Shown here one piece after another: positions 23,116 to 34,289 of a stretch of DNA of 64,000 nucleotides. The notes under the pieces were generated by a model. That model ran no database searches. It worked only from the letters and a program-made list of their open reading frames with translations, and had not been told where the DNA came from. Origin of the DNA: Gordionus sp. m RMFG-2023. Taxonomy: Eukaryota > Nematomorpha > Gordioida > Chordodea > Parachordodidae. Position 1 is the first letter of the stretch. Every line of letters begins with the position of its first letter. The stretch covers positions 90,030,805-90,094,804 of the forward strand of contig NC_088775.1 of the NCBI RefSeq assembly GCF_954871325.1, written 5' to 3'. The position numbers were made by a program, and so were the translations under genes.

Positions 23116-23462
23116 AATAACATATCAGTTAAAGAATACAATCTATCTCAATGGCGTAGTCACTATACAGGATTTTGTTTTAAATAGCTTATTGCTTATG
23201 CCCTACAACAAAGAGGAATGAATCCAACAAATATTTTAATAAACTTTGTTTTATTAAGATCTGCTGGTGATTTTTAAATATTTTTTATATAATAATGATT
23301 ATCTATTTGAAGTTGTAGAAAATGGAATTTTTTTTCTAATTTGTTATTACAAATTATTTATAGAGAAACAAAAAACATAATAAATACGTAAAATATTTTC
23401 CCGCGTTTCATTGAAAGGTAATAAAATATAATTTTTTAAAAATATTTATATTTATTATTATA

Positions 23463-23560
23463 GGAAATAATGGAAGATTTTAAATTATTTAAAAAGATCG
23501 CACGAATATAAATGAAAGTTTGTCCAATTCTTTATATATATGGCGTCTAGTTCCTATAAA
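23463..23560 (+). pseudogene. Possible exon-1 relic of the BTB-BACK family (copy G)
   Basis: ATGGAAGATTTTAAATTATT at about 23470 is almost the same as the exon-1 start of the BTB copies at 25404, 53461 and 57486 (MENFK/MEDFK), with the same upstream TAATGG context. Similarity is lost after about 60 bp and no other exons follow. Confidence 0.35.
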
Positions 23561-23634
23561 TAAAATCAAATATTTTATTTTACATAAAAATTTTAACATA
23601 ATAATGATAAATTTAGATATATTTTAAAAAAAAT

Positions 23635-23745
23635 ATCCAAAACCCGACCCTGCCGGATTTTTTTAAAAATATCGGGCCCGGCCCGTGAAGCTCGTTTGAC
23701 CAACTCGAGACTCGGATCAGACATCGGAGTCCGTGCAGGCCTCTA
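23635..23745. mobile_element. GC-rich MITE, right-end fragment
   Basis: CGGGCCCGGCCCG-type blocks end in TGCAGGCCTCTA (23734-23745), which reads inward as TAGAGGCCTGCA, one base from the terminus of the MITE at 22747. No left end was found. Confidence 0.45.
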
Positions 23746-24067
23746 GCAACACCCGGTTATTTTAACATTAAATAACCTATAAAAATTACAAGTTGTAAAA
23801 TTAATCTTTGGGGGTAAAGGCAGATGAACCACATAACCAGAAGCGGGTAAAAAATATAAAAACAACGAGTGAGGGGTGGGGATTTTAGGCTACCCCTCCC
23901 CCATTGCGACCTCTAGTCTAGTATAGGTAATCTATAATAAATAAATAGAAGGCAATATTAATGTTTGCCATAAATTTGGAAAATATAATGGATTAAAATT
24001 TGTGTCGTAATTTTAATTAATAATATTTTCTAAAAAAGAAAAATAAAATACAAAAGTTCATCCTTTT

Positions 24068-24190
24068 TTATATTTAATTTAAATTAATAAAACAAAACAA
24101 ACCAACAAAATTCGCATTTTATAAATTTTAATTTAAATTAATAAAACAAAACAAACAAAATTCGCATTTTATAAATTTTAATTTAAACTA
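24068..24190. repeat. Tandem duplication, about 57-bp unit
   Basis: TTTAATTTAAATTAATAAAACAAAACAAAC(CAAC)AAAATTCGC... occurs twice in a row; the two copies differ by a 4-base indel. Confidence 0.6.
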
Positions 24191-25403
24191 ACTTAGAATT
24201 AATGTGAATTGTGATCTAATAGACATAAATACTGGCATTTTTTAAAAAATTTTTTAATTTTCCAAATAAGTTTAGGGTGGTATGGTAGAGCCAAAGAATC
24301 ACAAAACAATTTACGAATATAAAAAGAAACATATTTTTACTATACTTTTGTGTTGATGTTATATTTTATCAAATTGCTATTCTGGTGACAAAGGTAAAAA
24401 AAAATTAATATATCTTACAAATTACAATTCGTATAACTTAGATGACTTTCTAAAAATTAAATTAATTACATGATTTTATCGTATCTTAAATTTTTATCGA
24501 TGAGTTTAAGCTATTTGTCGCTCTTAGGTAAAAAATTTATATCTTGCCCAAACTAAAATATATATAAATTATTTATTAGCCTTCAATGCAAAGTCTTAGA
24601 CCATTTTCTAATTTAAGGTAGAGCTTTCGGATACAATAGATAACTTAGAAATTTCAGGCTAACACTAGAAAATGAGAACCGTCCGTTAGTTCAATCACTT
24701 TTTTTTTGGGGGGGGAGGGGGGGGCTAGATTGACACGCCCTGATGGACGGACTGTTTTTAAAATTGATTCTTTGGGACAGGTAGAGACAGAACGCGCCCT
24801 AACTAAATTTAAGATTTGGATGGGCCCGTTATATTTGTTTTGTTCAATCTTATATTTTTTCTTAAAATTCGTTTGAAGTCAATATCCCAATTTTTGATTG
24901 GGTATAAATAAAGCGAGAATCTTTAAAACCAACTAAAATCAATGAACTAAAATTTCTTTAAAATGCCCACTAAAATGGGAACAGTCTTTTTTTAACAAAA
25001 AACTAATTCAAGCCATTCTTTGGCCTAGATTTTTCAACCCATGAAAGAGATAATATAGTGAAATCCCAATAGGAAGAAAGGAAGAAAAAAAATAACTCCA
25101 TAAAATGATTACTATAAGGCTGTCTTCGCCGGTCCTTATATTGAGGTGGTTATATTATTTATTTTGGCTAAATTAATTCATCGTAAAGATAACGAGATAA
25201 AAATAAAAAATTCAAATTAATATTTGTTCATTTACAAATTTCTTAAAACTTTGATTACATACTGACAGGTTAATCATAGTGATAGAAAACTTATTATATT
25301 ACATAAAATATTTATATTAAAATTTAATATTCGGTTCTTCAAATAACCGTACCCTTAAAATGTTATATTTTTTTAAAAAAACAACGTTTTTTTTAGAAAA
25401 ATA
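24191..25403. other. AT-rich interval, nothing recognised
   Basis: A G-run (24706-24723) lies between weakly inverted blocks GTCCGTTAG and GGACGGAC. No coding frame was seen until exon 1 of the BTB copy at 25404. Confidence 0.3.
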
Positions 25404-26738
25404 ATGGAAAATTTTAAAATGTTAGATGATCGCATGAAAATAGGCTAAAATCTGTACAACAATTCCTATATGTCAGATGTTTATTTCGAGGTTATAACTT
25501 ACATTATATTATATTTTCCTTTTTTTTTAATCCCAAGTTTTATTTATCGTTTAAGGTGAAAGGGGAGATAATATATGCCCACAAACATATTCTATCATGT
25601 CAAAGCGAAATATTTTATACCATGTTTTATGGCAGTGCCGAAGCGAAAGATAGTTACATCTGCATTGAAGATCTAAGTAAAGAAGCTTTCGAAATAATCT
25701 TGAAGTAAATTTTTAATAATCATTTGCGTGATTAAAGTAATGTTTTTATTTTAAATGATACGAGGAATATATATACAGGTAGAACTGATTTTACAGACAA
25801 GAATCTCAACATAATTTTTGAAGTTTTACATGGATCAAAAAAATATATGCTCAATGATTTATTAACGAAATGTGTTGAAGAAATTAATAGGAAAACAAAT
25901 GATTATGATAGGGCTTTTTATCTGTATTCAGCATCTTTGATTTATCCAGAAATCAATATTGAAAGTTGTTTCGATGTGATATTATATTATATCCTATGAC
26001 TTTATAGATTATTTTTATTAGATGCTAAAATTATATTATAGGTTCGTTCTATTTTGTTCAAATGAATTCCTAAATTCACCTACTGATATGGTACAAAAAT
26101 TTATCTTATTTTTGGATGACCGAAAATACTTACCAAAACAAATTATTTTCGAGTTTTTGATTAAATGGGCCAAAAAAGAATGCGCCAAAGGCAAAATTCC
26201 TGAAATTCCGAGCAATATAATTTCCAAATTATCAGAAAATAATTTCTCTCCCATTTCAGATTATATTGTATGTTTCAATGCCCTAGATATTAAAGAATTA
26301 GTACGCGATCCATGTTTGCTAAATGACTCAGAACTATGCGATATTTTGACGAAGATAAATTTATTCCTAGAAAATGATTACCTTCCTATAAATTGTTACG
26401 AAAACTTTAGCTCTACAACAAAGGCACCAATATTTATAAATCATGATTTCAATATTGGTTCTCAAATACCATATATAATTGGGATAGAATTAATTTCAGT
26501 TTTTGATGGTTTATCTTTTATAACGGTAAAATGTGACAAAACTATCGTTTACAAATTTCAAAAAAAAATTTCTCAACTTATAGAGTTTCTACCCGAAATT
26601 GGCATTTATCGACCATATCTTTATATCCTCGAGTTAAATGACGAACATTCTTCAAAAATTGAAATAAAATGGGAGTCAAATTACATAGTTTTAACCAGTT
26701 CTAAGGAATGCAATATTGATGGCGTACTATATATGTGA
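25404..26738 (+). CDS. BTB-BACK domain protein, best-preserved copy (C)
   Basis: Exons 25404-25490, 25556-25704, 25765-25975 and 26022-26738 total 1164 bp, a multiple of three, and keep phase across every junction (GT...AG introns of 46-65 bp): 387 residues. BTB domain about residues 22-115 (IIYAHKHILSCQSEIFYTMF, EAFEIILK, NIYTGRTDFTDKN, KKYMLNDLL); BACK about 120-240 (FLIKWAKKECAKGKIPE, SKLSENNF, CFNALDIKELVRDP); then a beta-rich C-terminal third (EIGIYRPYLYILELNDEHSS) in the place where BTBD3/6-type proteins have a PHR domain. The family role is a Cullin-3 ubiquitin-ligase adaptor; the function here is inference. Anomaly: codon 15 (25446-25448) is TAA, although the next Met (25470, MSDVYFE) would still give most of the protein. 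Either the start is at 25470 or the copy died recently. Confidence 0.75.
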
Positions 26739-27348
26739 ATTAAGTTAACCTAAATTGATATTACTTGAATTGTATTATTATTAATAAAATATTTGGTCTA
26801 ATCAGAGTCAATTTCTAGTTGTATTATAAGATTACAGATTAGAGCGATTAATAAAGGATCTTCTGGATTAATGCTTTTAACCATTAGTTAACAGTAATCG
26901 GGTGAAAAAAGCCCATAAATTTTTTAACAATCATGAATTAATCAAAATTTTGAGTATTTTATTAAATAATCGTTTAAAATATTACTCCTGGCCATTTAAG
27001 CCCCATCAGATAGTGAGTGATGTGGATGTGAAGAAAAGTAAAGATGGAATCATTATAGTCATAAAATAAATATTAGGAGATAAAGTTTTATATCTTTTAC
27101 AATTTGATTAAGAAACTTTATTTTGGAAATATATCGTTTTCAATAAAGTTAAAAAGCTATAAGAAAAATTATTATTTGATGTTTTTTAAATTCCATTTTT
27201 TTCTCCATTTAGGATTTGGGAGCAGGGGTTTAAAAATATCATCTAGGCCTATGAAAAATATTATTACGACCCCCCAACTCGCAATCTACAAAAAATATAA
27301 TTTTATCCTCATTGGATCCCGTAGTTATATTTTTACAAACTTTTTTTT
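26739..27348. other. AT-rich interval, nothing recognised
   Basis: 3' flank of the BTB copy; AATAAAATA at about 26781 could serve as a polyadenylation signal. No other feature was seen. Confidence 0.3.
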
Positions 27349-27954
27349 TAATGGTAATTTTTATTGGTCAAATTGAACGTTAAAAGTAAAACATATATAC
27401 TTAATTTAAAAATATATATTAAAAATATCATGTAAATTATTAAAATAAAATCTATATAAAAACTGTATAAAATAAAATTAGTATAATAAATTGTATGTTG
27501 GGTGGGATTCCAACTTTGATATAGAAATGGATCTTGCTTATAATTTATGAATACATTGACTATCTCTCTTTCACATTTCAAAATTTTCAATATAGGCCTA
27601 ATCCAAACTCATGAAAATTTGTGATACAGCGTTTTGCCCTTATTCAATCGAGCTACGCATTTACTTGCATGCATAGCAGTATGAAAAAATCATATTTATT
27701 AATTTTTGTAGACGTGCTCAAATAATGATTTAAAGTTGAAAAAATACAATATTCCCAGAAAAAATATATTGACGCTAACATATATACATGTCTCTTCATT
27801 ACATGTATTACTAAATCTGAATCAGTAACTATTAATTGATCTGAGATTCATTTTATTATGATATAAACAAGTTTTAAAATTAAATTACTAACATTTATTC
27901 AATAATAAAGTGATATAAATTATAACTATATATCATTTAATATTATATGTTTAA

Positions 27955-28025
27955 ATCGAATCCCGGAAAAAACCCTAGGAAAAAACCCCTGAAAAAAACC
28001 CATAGGAAAAAAAACCCTGAATTTT
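27955..28025. repeat. GGAAAAAACCC minisatellite
   Basis: Four to five units of roughly 14 bp of the type CCCTAGGAAAAAA. It is compositionally like the reverse-orientation array at 29278-29395 and the minisatellite of foldback element 1 (5631-5890). Confidence 0.55.
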
Positions 28026-28439
28026 TTTTGAATTTACTTAAGATCTAATAATATCGGTATATTTTTATTTGGATTTAATAAGGTATGGACAAATTAGTAT
28101 TTTAGAAAAAAATATTATAAAAATATAATTTAATAATAATTTTTTTTAGGCCCCAATTCATTCACATAAAGGAACAAATGCTAAGCCGTCCATCTTGCCA
28201 CAAAAGCTTAGGGCCTCATTGGCTCTGTATTAGCTTTTCAGACCTAGCTTTTGGATTTTTCTATGGGTACTTTGACAAATGATAAAAGCATCCTATGATT
28301 ATGATGTGATCCCATAATTGAAAAAATAAATATAAATAACCCTGTGGCCTATCAACTGAGAATAGTATACGGCCAGATGGGCTGACCTTAATACCTTAAA
28401 GTAATGGAACCCCATATGATTATACTTGCATCGACCGAT

Positions 28440-28707
28440 TTGCTCCCTCGCTTAGTAACAACTCATTCGTGCGAGCGGAAAACTCTATAATTAATAAATA
28501 CACTTCCCTAACCAATTGCAATCTCATACCAATTGTATCCGACACAACCGGTTTTTTGGGCAATCATGCCCTAACTTTCTTCAAATCTCTTGGTAAGAAA
28601 ACTCGCCCCATCACTGGCGACTTACAGGAAGGCGTCTATCTTAGACAGGGCGTATCTATTGATAAATGCAGATCTAACTGTATTGCCATCCACGGCTCCC
28701 TTTTTTG
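28440..28707 (+). pseudogene. LINE-like reverse transcriptase C-terminal fragment (tentative)
   Basis: A moderately GC-rich frame reads NLIPIVSDTTGFLGNHALTF, then LGKKTRPITG...LRQGVSIDKCR, ending at a stop at 28705-28707. The pattern 'IPIV...TTG, then a short helix, then an alternating basic segment' resembles the region after the RT fingers in R2/R4-type non-LTR elements. I recognise the style, not a specific family. It sits inside a foldback element. Confidence 0.35.
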
Positions 28708-28860
28708 ACCTCCTCCCACCCAACATACAATTTATTATACTAATTTTATTTTATATAGATTTTATTTTACAAATAGTTTATATGATATTTATAATATATA
28801 TATTTTTAAATTACGTATATATGTTTTACTTTTCAATTTGACCAATAAAAATTACCATTA

Positions 28861-29277
28861 TTTTTATTTAACAATTAATAATCATACCAAGTTTTAACCG
28901 CGCTCATCTCAGACTTTTCAAAATCCATGTATATATATATAATGGATCAGGAAATAAATCCCGTTCTTGACATTTAGACATTATTACTTGAATATTTTAT
29001 CGTTATTTTATGTTTTTTTGGAGTTTAATAGTTGTTAATGATTGTGCCATTTGTTTTTAAAATTATTTATCAATATTAATTATTGCTAGGTTATACTAAA
29101 AAAATTAAGTGAAAATTGAGAAGAAAAATATTGTAAAAAGATCAGAAAAATAAAGACTAACAATGACTTATAGCAAAAATGGAAAGAAAAATATAAATTT
29201 AAGAAGAAAATTTATGAAAAATTGACAAGAAAAATATTTTAAAAAATAACGATTTTCTTTTTTTTTTGATTTTTTTT
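28861..29277. other. AT-rich interval, nothing recognised
   Basis: Contains purine-rich, weakly repetitive AGAAAAAT words (29100-29250) but no gene. Confidence 0.3.
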
Positions 29278-29395
29278 TCCATGGGGAAATTTTCCGGGGG
29301 TCTTTTTCCATGAGATTTTTTCCTGGGGTTTTTTTCCATGCGGTTTTTTCCGGGGGTTTTTTCCATAGGGCTTTTTTCCAAGGGGTTTTTTCGGT
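29278..29395. repeat. TTTTTTCCATGGGG-type minisatellite
   Basis: About seven units of 14-18 bp (GGTTTTTTCCATGCG, GGTTTTTTCCGGGG). It is T-rich on plus, the reverse of the array at 27955-28025. The Phe-rich frames here are artefacts. Confidence 0.6.
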
Positions 29396-29434
29396 GTTTT
29401 TTTTACTATACCGTTTAGATCTTATTATTTATAA

Positions 29435-29975
29435 ATTAAAACCTATAGTTCAAATATATTCAATCCGCAAGTTGACGTTTACTGTCTTTAAATGCCATAT
29501 TTAAAATAATAAAAGTATAATTTTAAAATCCAAAAGATTAAAGAAGTAATATCTATAAATAAAAATTAAATATAAAATAAGTTCATTCACCAATAAAGTA
29601 AATTTTGAATATTACAAAATACAATGACACATGATATTGAATAGTTATCATTATTGTTTGATCCTGATATATCTAAAATATTATCATAAATTCTTTATAC
29701 AAATTCGTAAAATATGTCATTTGTTAGAATCATATATTTATATAAATAGCTCAAGAAACAATAAAAAAACATTCATTCATCACCTTTTATTTACGGGTAA
29801 TAATATACAAAGTTGAACGTTATTTTTCAGTTATATCAAAATCCTCTTTTATATTTTACAATACATAGATATTACCTTATTTTATCATTTGGAATTATGA
29901 AATTCATAATAATTTTATATATTTAAATAAGGTATTATAAAAATAATAAACGCCAGCTTGCGAATTGAATATAAT
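29435..29975. mobile_element. Short inverted-repeat element with CCGC-AAG motif ends
   Basis: TATATTCAATCCGCAAG (29454-29470) and CTTGCGAATTGAATATA (29958-29974) are inverted, and the motif pairs CCGCAAGTTGACG (plus, 29465-29477) and CGCCAGCTTGCGA (minus, 29951-29963) mark the two ends. The interior is AT-rich and non-coding. The sequence right of the second motif is the same as in the tandem units at 54.4-55.9 kb. Confidence 0.55.
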
Positions 29976-30364
29976 TGAATTATATATTTTAATATTATTT
30001 TTTTTAAAATATGATTAATTATATTGTAAGATTTTAAATATGGCCATAGCGTAAAGATTTGATCTCTATTTGTCTACATTGACGTCATACATCGTAATCG
30101 GGTGGTTGTCATTGCTCCGAAAGGTTGAGTAAACGATAATTCATGAGCATTGGCTTGATAATTAAGTTGACACGAGTCTGATAATGGGGAATACGTTTCA
30201 CATATGATTTTGATTTTTAATTGTATTATTATTATTTTATAATAATTAATTTTTTTTTAAAAAAAAAAATCATAAAAATACAAGTGAAATACAAACACAA
30301 AAAAAATAAAAGAAAATAAATTATGATAAGTGACCGAAAAAAAAATACTAATGATATTTATGCC
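29976..30364. other. AT-rich interval
   Basis: The first 70 bp match the 54.4-55.9 kb array unit. The rest shows no recognisable feature. Confidence 0.35.
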
Positions 30365-31140
30365 ACAAAAATATTTTATCCACAACTAACCCAGTCATGC
30401 TAATCCCCAGGTCAGTATTATTCATTCCTTAACATTAATTACAAAATTAGAGGCAACTTCCAATAAAAATAAGTTAGGGGAAAAAAAATATACAACAGAA
30501 GGGCTGGGAGAAAAAAAAATATTTAACAAAATTTTTTTTACCAAATGTTAAAGATTCTCTTTTCAATATACATGATGAAGTACCATGATAAAAAGTCATT
30601 TACTAAATCGATATTGTATTTTCTTTCCAACAAATATATACTTTCATATCTGGCTACAACATAAAACCAAATAAAAAAAAATAACAACTGGCAGACACTG
30701 CCGATTGAAAAATAAATTTTTATCAATAAGAATAATCAACATAACACGACCACAAAAAAAATCTTTTCGACTAACACTGAGAACAAAAATTTTTTTAATA
30801 CCCTGAAAAACCTTCCTATTCATTCAAGAAAAGTTAAGAACAAAACTTTTCTATTCATTTAAAAAATGACTTATTGTCCCTATCATCTGGCAGACAAAGA
30901 ACATTCCTTAACGAACAAAAAGAAAAACTTTTCCAATATCATTGAAATGGTGAAAAACTTTTTAATAAACCCGTCTGAATTGAACTATAATTGGATCGAA
31001 ACTATCCATAAAAACTTGTATACATTAAACAATATTAAAAAAAAATTTATTTCATATACGGAACCCTGACCCGATATGAACCGTTTAATTAGTACTTTAA
31101 AAAAAATCGAGTCTATCTTCTTATATTATTTACCCTTCTT
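30365..31140 (-). repeat. LTR-type non-coding repeat, copy 1
   Basis: About 775 bp repeated at 60060-60840 in the same orientation (shared GGCAACTTCCAATAA, GGGCTGGGAGAAA, CCAAATGTT, ACTTATTGTCCCTATCATCT). It directly abuts the 3' side of the Ty3/gypsy pol fossil at 31144-33050 (minus strand), so it is best explained as the element's 3' untranslated region and/or LTR. Exact LTR ends are not resolved. Confidence 0.5.
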
Positions 31141-31143
31141 ATT

Positions 31144-33050
31144 TTATCCCAATTTTACATGATCGTGATGATGGATCACAGTAGTAATTAACAAAATTTC
31201 ACTTAATTTCGAACCCCGGTTTACTAATACCCGACCTCTTTCCCATTTTTTTTTTCGATTGTCAAACAATTTGGTCCAAACCTTCTGGCCCACTGAAAAC
31301 TTTACCCCTAATTTTACTCCCACTGAGGTAATAATTGGTTTTAAGAAATCTAAAGGGCCCCGTGTTCGCCTACCTAAAAATAACTCTACAGGCGTAACCC
31401 CCTTTCGATTGCGAGAATTGAGATAATATAATTGAGACATGTAAGCCTCATCTTTGTGGGTTCCAGCCTTTTTAATCCAATTTTTAACAATGGCTACCAT
31501 CCTCTCAGCTTGTCCATTAGAGCTGGGATGATATGGTGGAGCAAGAATCTGTTTTGTCTGTGACTCAACACAAAACTGTTTAAAATCCTCACTGACGAAG
31601 GTGGGACCCCCATCATACACTATCGTGTTGGGAAAACCGAACCGGGCATATAATTCTCTTAATTTTTTAACAACCATTTTGGTGGTATACCCATGTACTT
31701 CTGCATATTCTATCCACTTAGAATACGAATCTACCACTAAAAAATATGTTTTTTAATCAAGATCAAAGAAATCTATGTGGATACGTTTCCAAAGATTCTT
31801 TAATTTAGGCCAAATTTGCCCTACTTCTTTACGGGGCATAGGGGCACGGGTATTACAAGGAACGCATTTCCTGGTAATCCGTTCAATATCATTGCCCATA
31901 CCAGGCCACCATACATATTTTCGAGCCCAAGATTTCATCTTGTCTCGACCTTGATGTCCGGCATGCAATAAATTCATAATTTTACTCCGTAATTTATAAG
32001 GAATTACGGCCCTGTTTCCCCTCATAATACAATCATCAACAATAGACAATTTTTTTGTATTTTTTTATAGGAATCATATCTGTTTTTCCAAGGTTTTTCT
32101 CCTGTTAAACTCAATTTTATTTGACCCAGATCCTTGTCGTTCACAGTATTTGTTTTCAAATCCTTCCAATTGGTAGGACCCCCTTTTAAAATATAAGACA
32201 GAGAACGCACTAATGCCTTCTCTCTATCAATACTTATACTATCATTTATTTCCGGGTCTGCACAGCCAGAACCTAACCTGGACAAAATATCCGGCAAATG
32301 ATTCTCTTTGCCTCGATGATATCTAACCTCCACGTTAAAACTGCCCACTAATAATAACCAACGTTGTAACCGGGGAGATAACATTAACTCCCTATTATCC
32401 TTTCGGAATAAGTGGATTAACGGTTTGTGATCGGTAAAAATTCCAAATTTTTTACCAATCAAATATTCACGGCATTTGGTCAAACCGAAAATCACGGCCA
32501 AGGCCTCCTGTTTAATCACAGAATATCTCGTTTCTACATCCCGAAAAACTAGTGAGAAAAAAAGGATGGGTTTCACACCATCAATTAAATGTAATAACCA
32601 ACACCTTTGTTAAATGCATCAACAGCTAATACGATTTCTAAATCATTGTTGAAACATACTAAAATTGGCTCTTCCCCAATCTTTCCCTTTAAAATTTCAA
32701 ACGCTTCTTGTTGTTCCACTTTCCAATCAAAATGAACACCCTTTTTTAATAACTCATATAACTGGGCAGCTACCTTCGCAAAATCCTCGATGAAACGATG
32801 GTAGTAATTTACCATACCCAAAAAGGACTGCACCTCAGCCTTACTATTGGGCTGCTTCAAATTTAATATATACTTTCCAAGACCGAAATTTTTTCCAACA
32901 ATCAGCCGACACTAGAGTGTCTCTTTTCCAATTACCATATACTTTGGTCGCAACCAAAGTATATTTTCCAAATAAAAATTTCAAAATAATATAAATTAAA
33001 TATATAATTACTATTAATCCTAATGTAATTAAATGAGGACCTATATCCAA
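31144..33050 (-). mobile_element. Ty3/gypsy LTR retrotransposon fossil A (partial pol)
   Basis: Minus strand, in order from the 5' side: the end of reverse transcriptase with the RT-RNase H connection (about 32585-32860), RNase H (about 32150-32576), integrase zinc-binding and core domains (about 31144-32049). The gag, protease and most of the reverse transcriptase are absent, so it is truncated at the 5' side and broken at several places within what remains. The family is Ty3/gypsy (chromovirus versus errantivirus not decided). The reading frames are still long, so it is a moderately young fossil. Confidence 0.85.
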
Positions 33051-34285
33051 TTCATTAATGTTCTGATATAAAATATTATAACCTATATCCTTAAGGATGG
33101 CAACTTTATTAATAAAACTATGAAATATACAACCATCTCATATTACAAATTTTCTTTATTCTAAAATTACGTTATTACAGATAATTATATTATTTTATAA
33201 AGATTGGGTGTTAATCGAACTAATCTAAAAAAATATTTTTTAAAACTATTTTATTAATTAAATTTCTAAAAAAATTTAAACAACAAAAATGTGATTGCGT
33301 TGTGTCCTGGGGAGAGATACAAAATGTAAAATAAAAATATGGTTTTTACCTTATAATAACGAATAATTTTGGTATCTATATCCTGTAGTCACGGTTAACA
33401 ACTATCAAAATAAAGCAGAAAAACTGGCCAAGATCCAAAATATAAAAAAAACTTACTGAAAATCCAAAATTGAAAGAACCCGAAACCGTCAATAATACTA
33501 AATCTTACTCAAAGCTAAAATGGGTGATAACTACTAAATACTTGTGGACTTTTAAATCGTAAACTTTATTTAAAACACATAAAAAAGAATTAATTATAAT
33601 CTTCAAAAATTATTTTCATAAAATTTAAACATAAAAAAATTAATTATGAAAAATGGTTTTTCAAACTTGAGCATAAAAAAATTAATGATCATTAAAAGTC
33701 ATTTTATAAAAAAGAAACGATGAAAAAAATGATAATCAAAAAAAATCAAAGTTATTATTAAAAATGATTGACATTTCTACTAAAAATATTTAAAAAAAAC
33801 ATTGCAAACTACAACAAAAAAAATACTGTTAGATAAATCAAGATAAATATCATTAAAATTTTTTTTTATTTAAATAGTCACTGAGTATTATTGAATATCA
33901 TATGATACAAAATAATGTTGTACATCGCAACAATAAAATTTACCGGCTATCGACTTCTTTATTTATATATTCCATAGATCTCCTCCATGTATATAAAATA
34001 AATATAATGATATTTTAAAATAATAAACACCAACTTGTGGATTTAATATTATTAAAATTTAAAATGTATTTATAATTATATATAACATAATTATAATAAA
34101 GGATTTAGATTTAAACTATTTTTTAAGAGTTAAAAGTAAATATAAATATTAATGTATATTCCTTTAATATTGAATATATCTCTAATAATTTAATTTTTAT
34201 AAGTTATTTATACCATAATAGAATGAATCTCACTTAAGTTAATAGATAATATAAATTTTTTTACCTAAGTTTATGTTTTAACAAT
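33051..34285. other. AT-rich interval with a motif copy
   Basis: No gene. 33590-33830 has A-rich sequence with repeated AAAAAAATTAAT words, loosely like 58800-58980. CACCAACTTGTGG at 34028-34040 is a diverged, unpaired copy of the CCGC-AAG-type motif. Confidence 0.35.
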
Positions 34286-34289
34286 GATT

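Larger units (their letters stand above)
27349..28860. mobile_element. Foldback element with arms of about 150-165 bp
   Basis: Left arm 27349-27515 begins TAATGGTAATTTTTATTGG; right arm about 28712-28860 is its reverse complement, ending CCAATAAAAATTACCATTA. Both arms include the ATGTTGGGTGGGA/TCCCACCCAACAT block at their inner ends. The interior (27516-28711) holds a small GGAAAAAACCC minisatellite (27962-28020) and a LINE-like coding fragment (28440-28707). No transposase was seen. Confidence 0.65.

Noticed and set aside
26036-26254. Minus-strand open frame opposite the BTB gene (similarly at 15065-15283)
   Set aside because: Shadow of the BACK-domain coding strand; it recurs opposite every copy because the sense strand is conserved.
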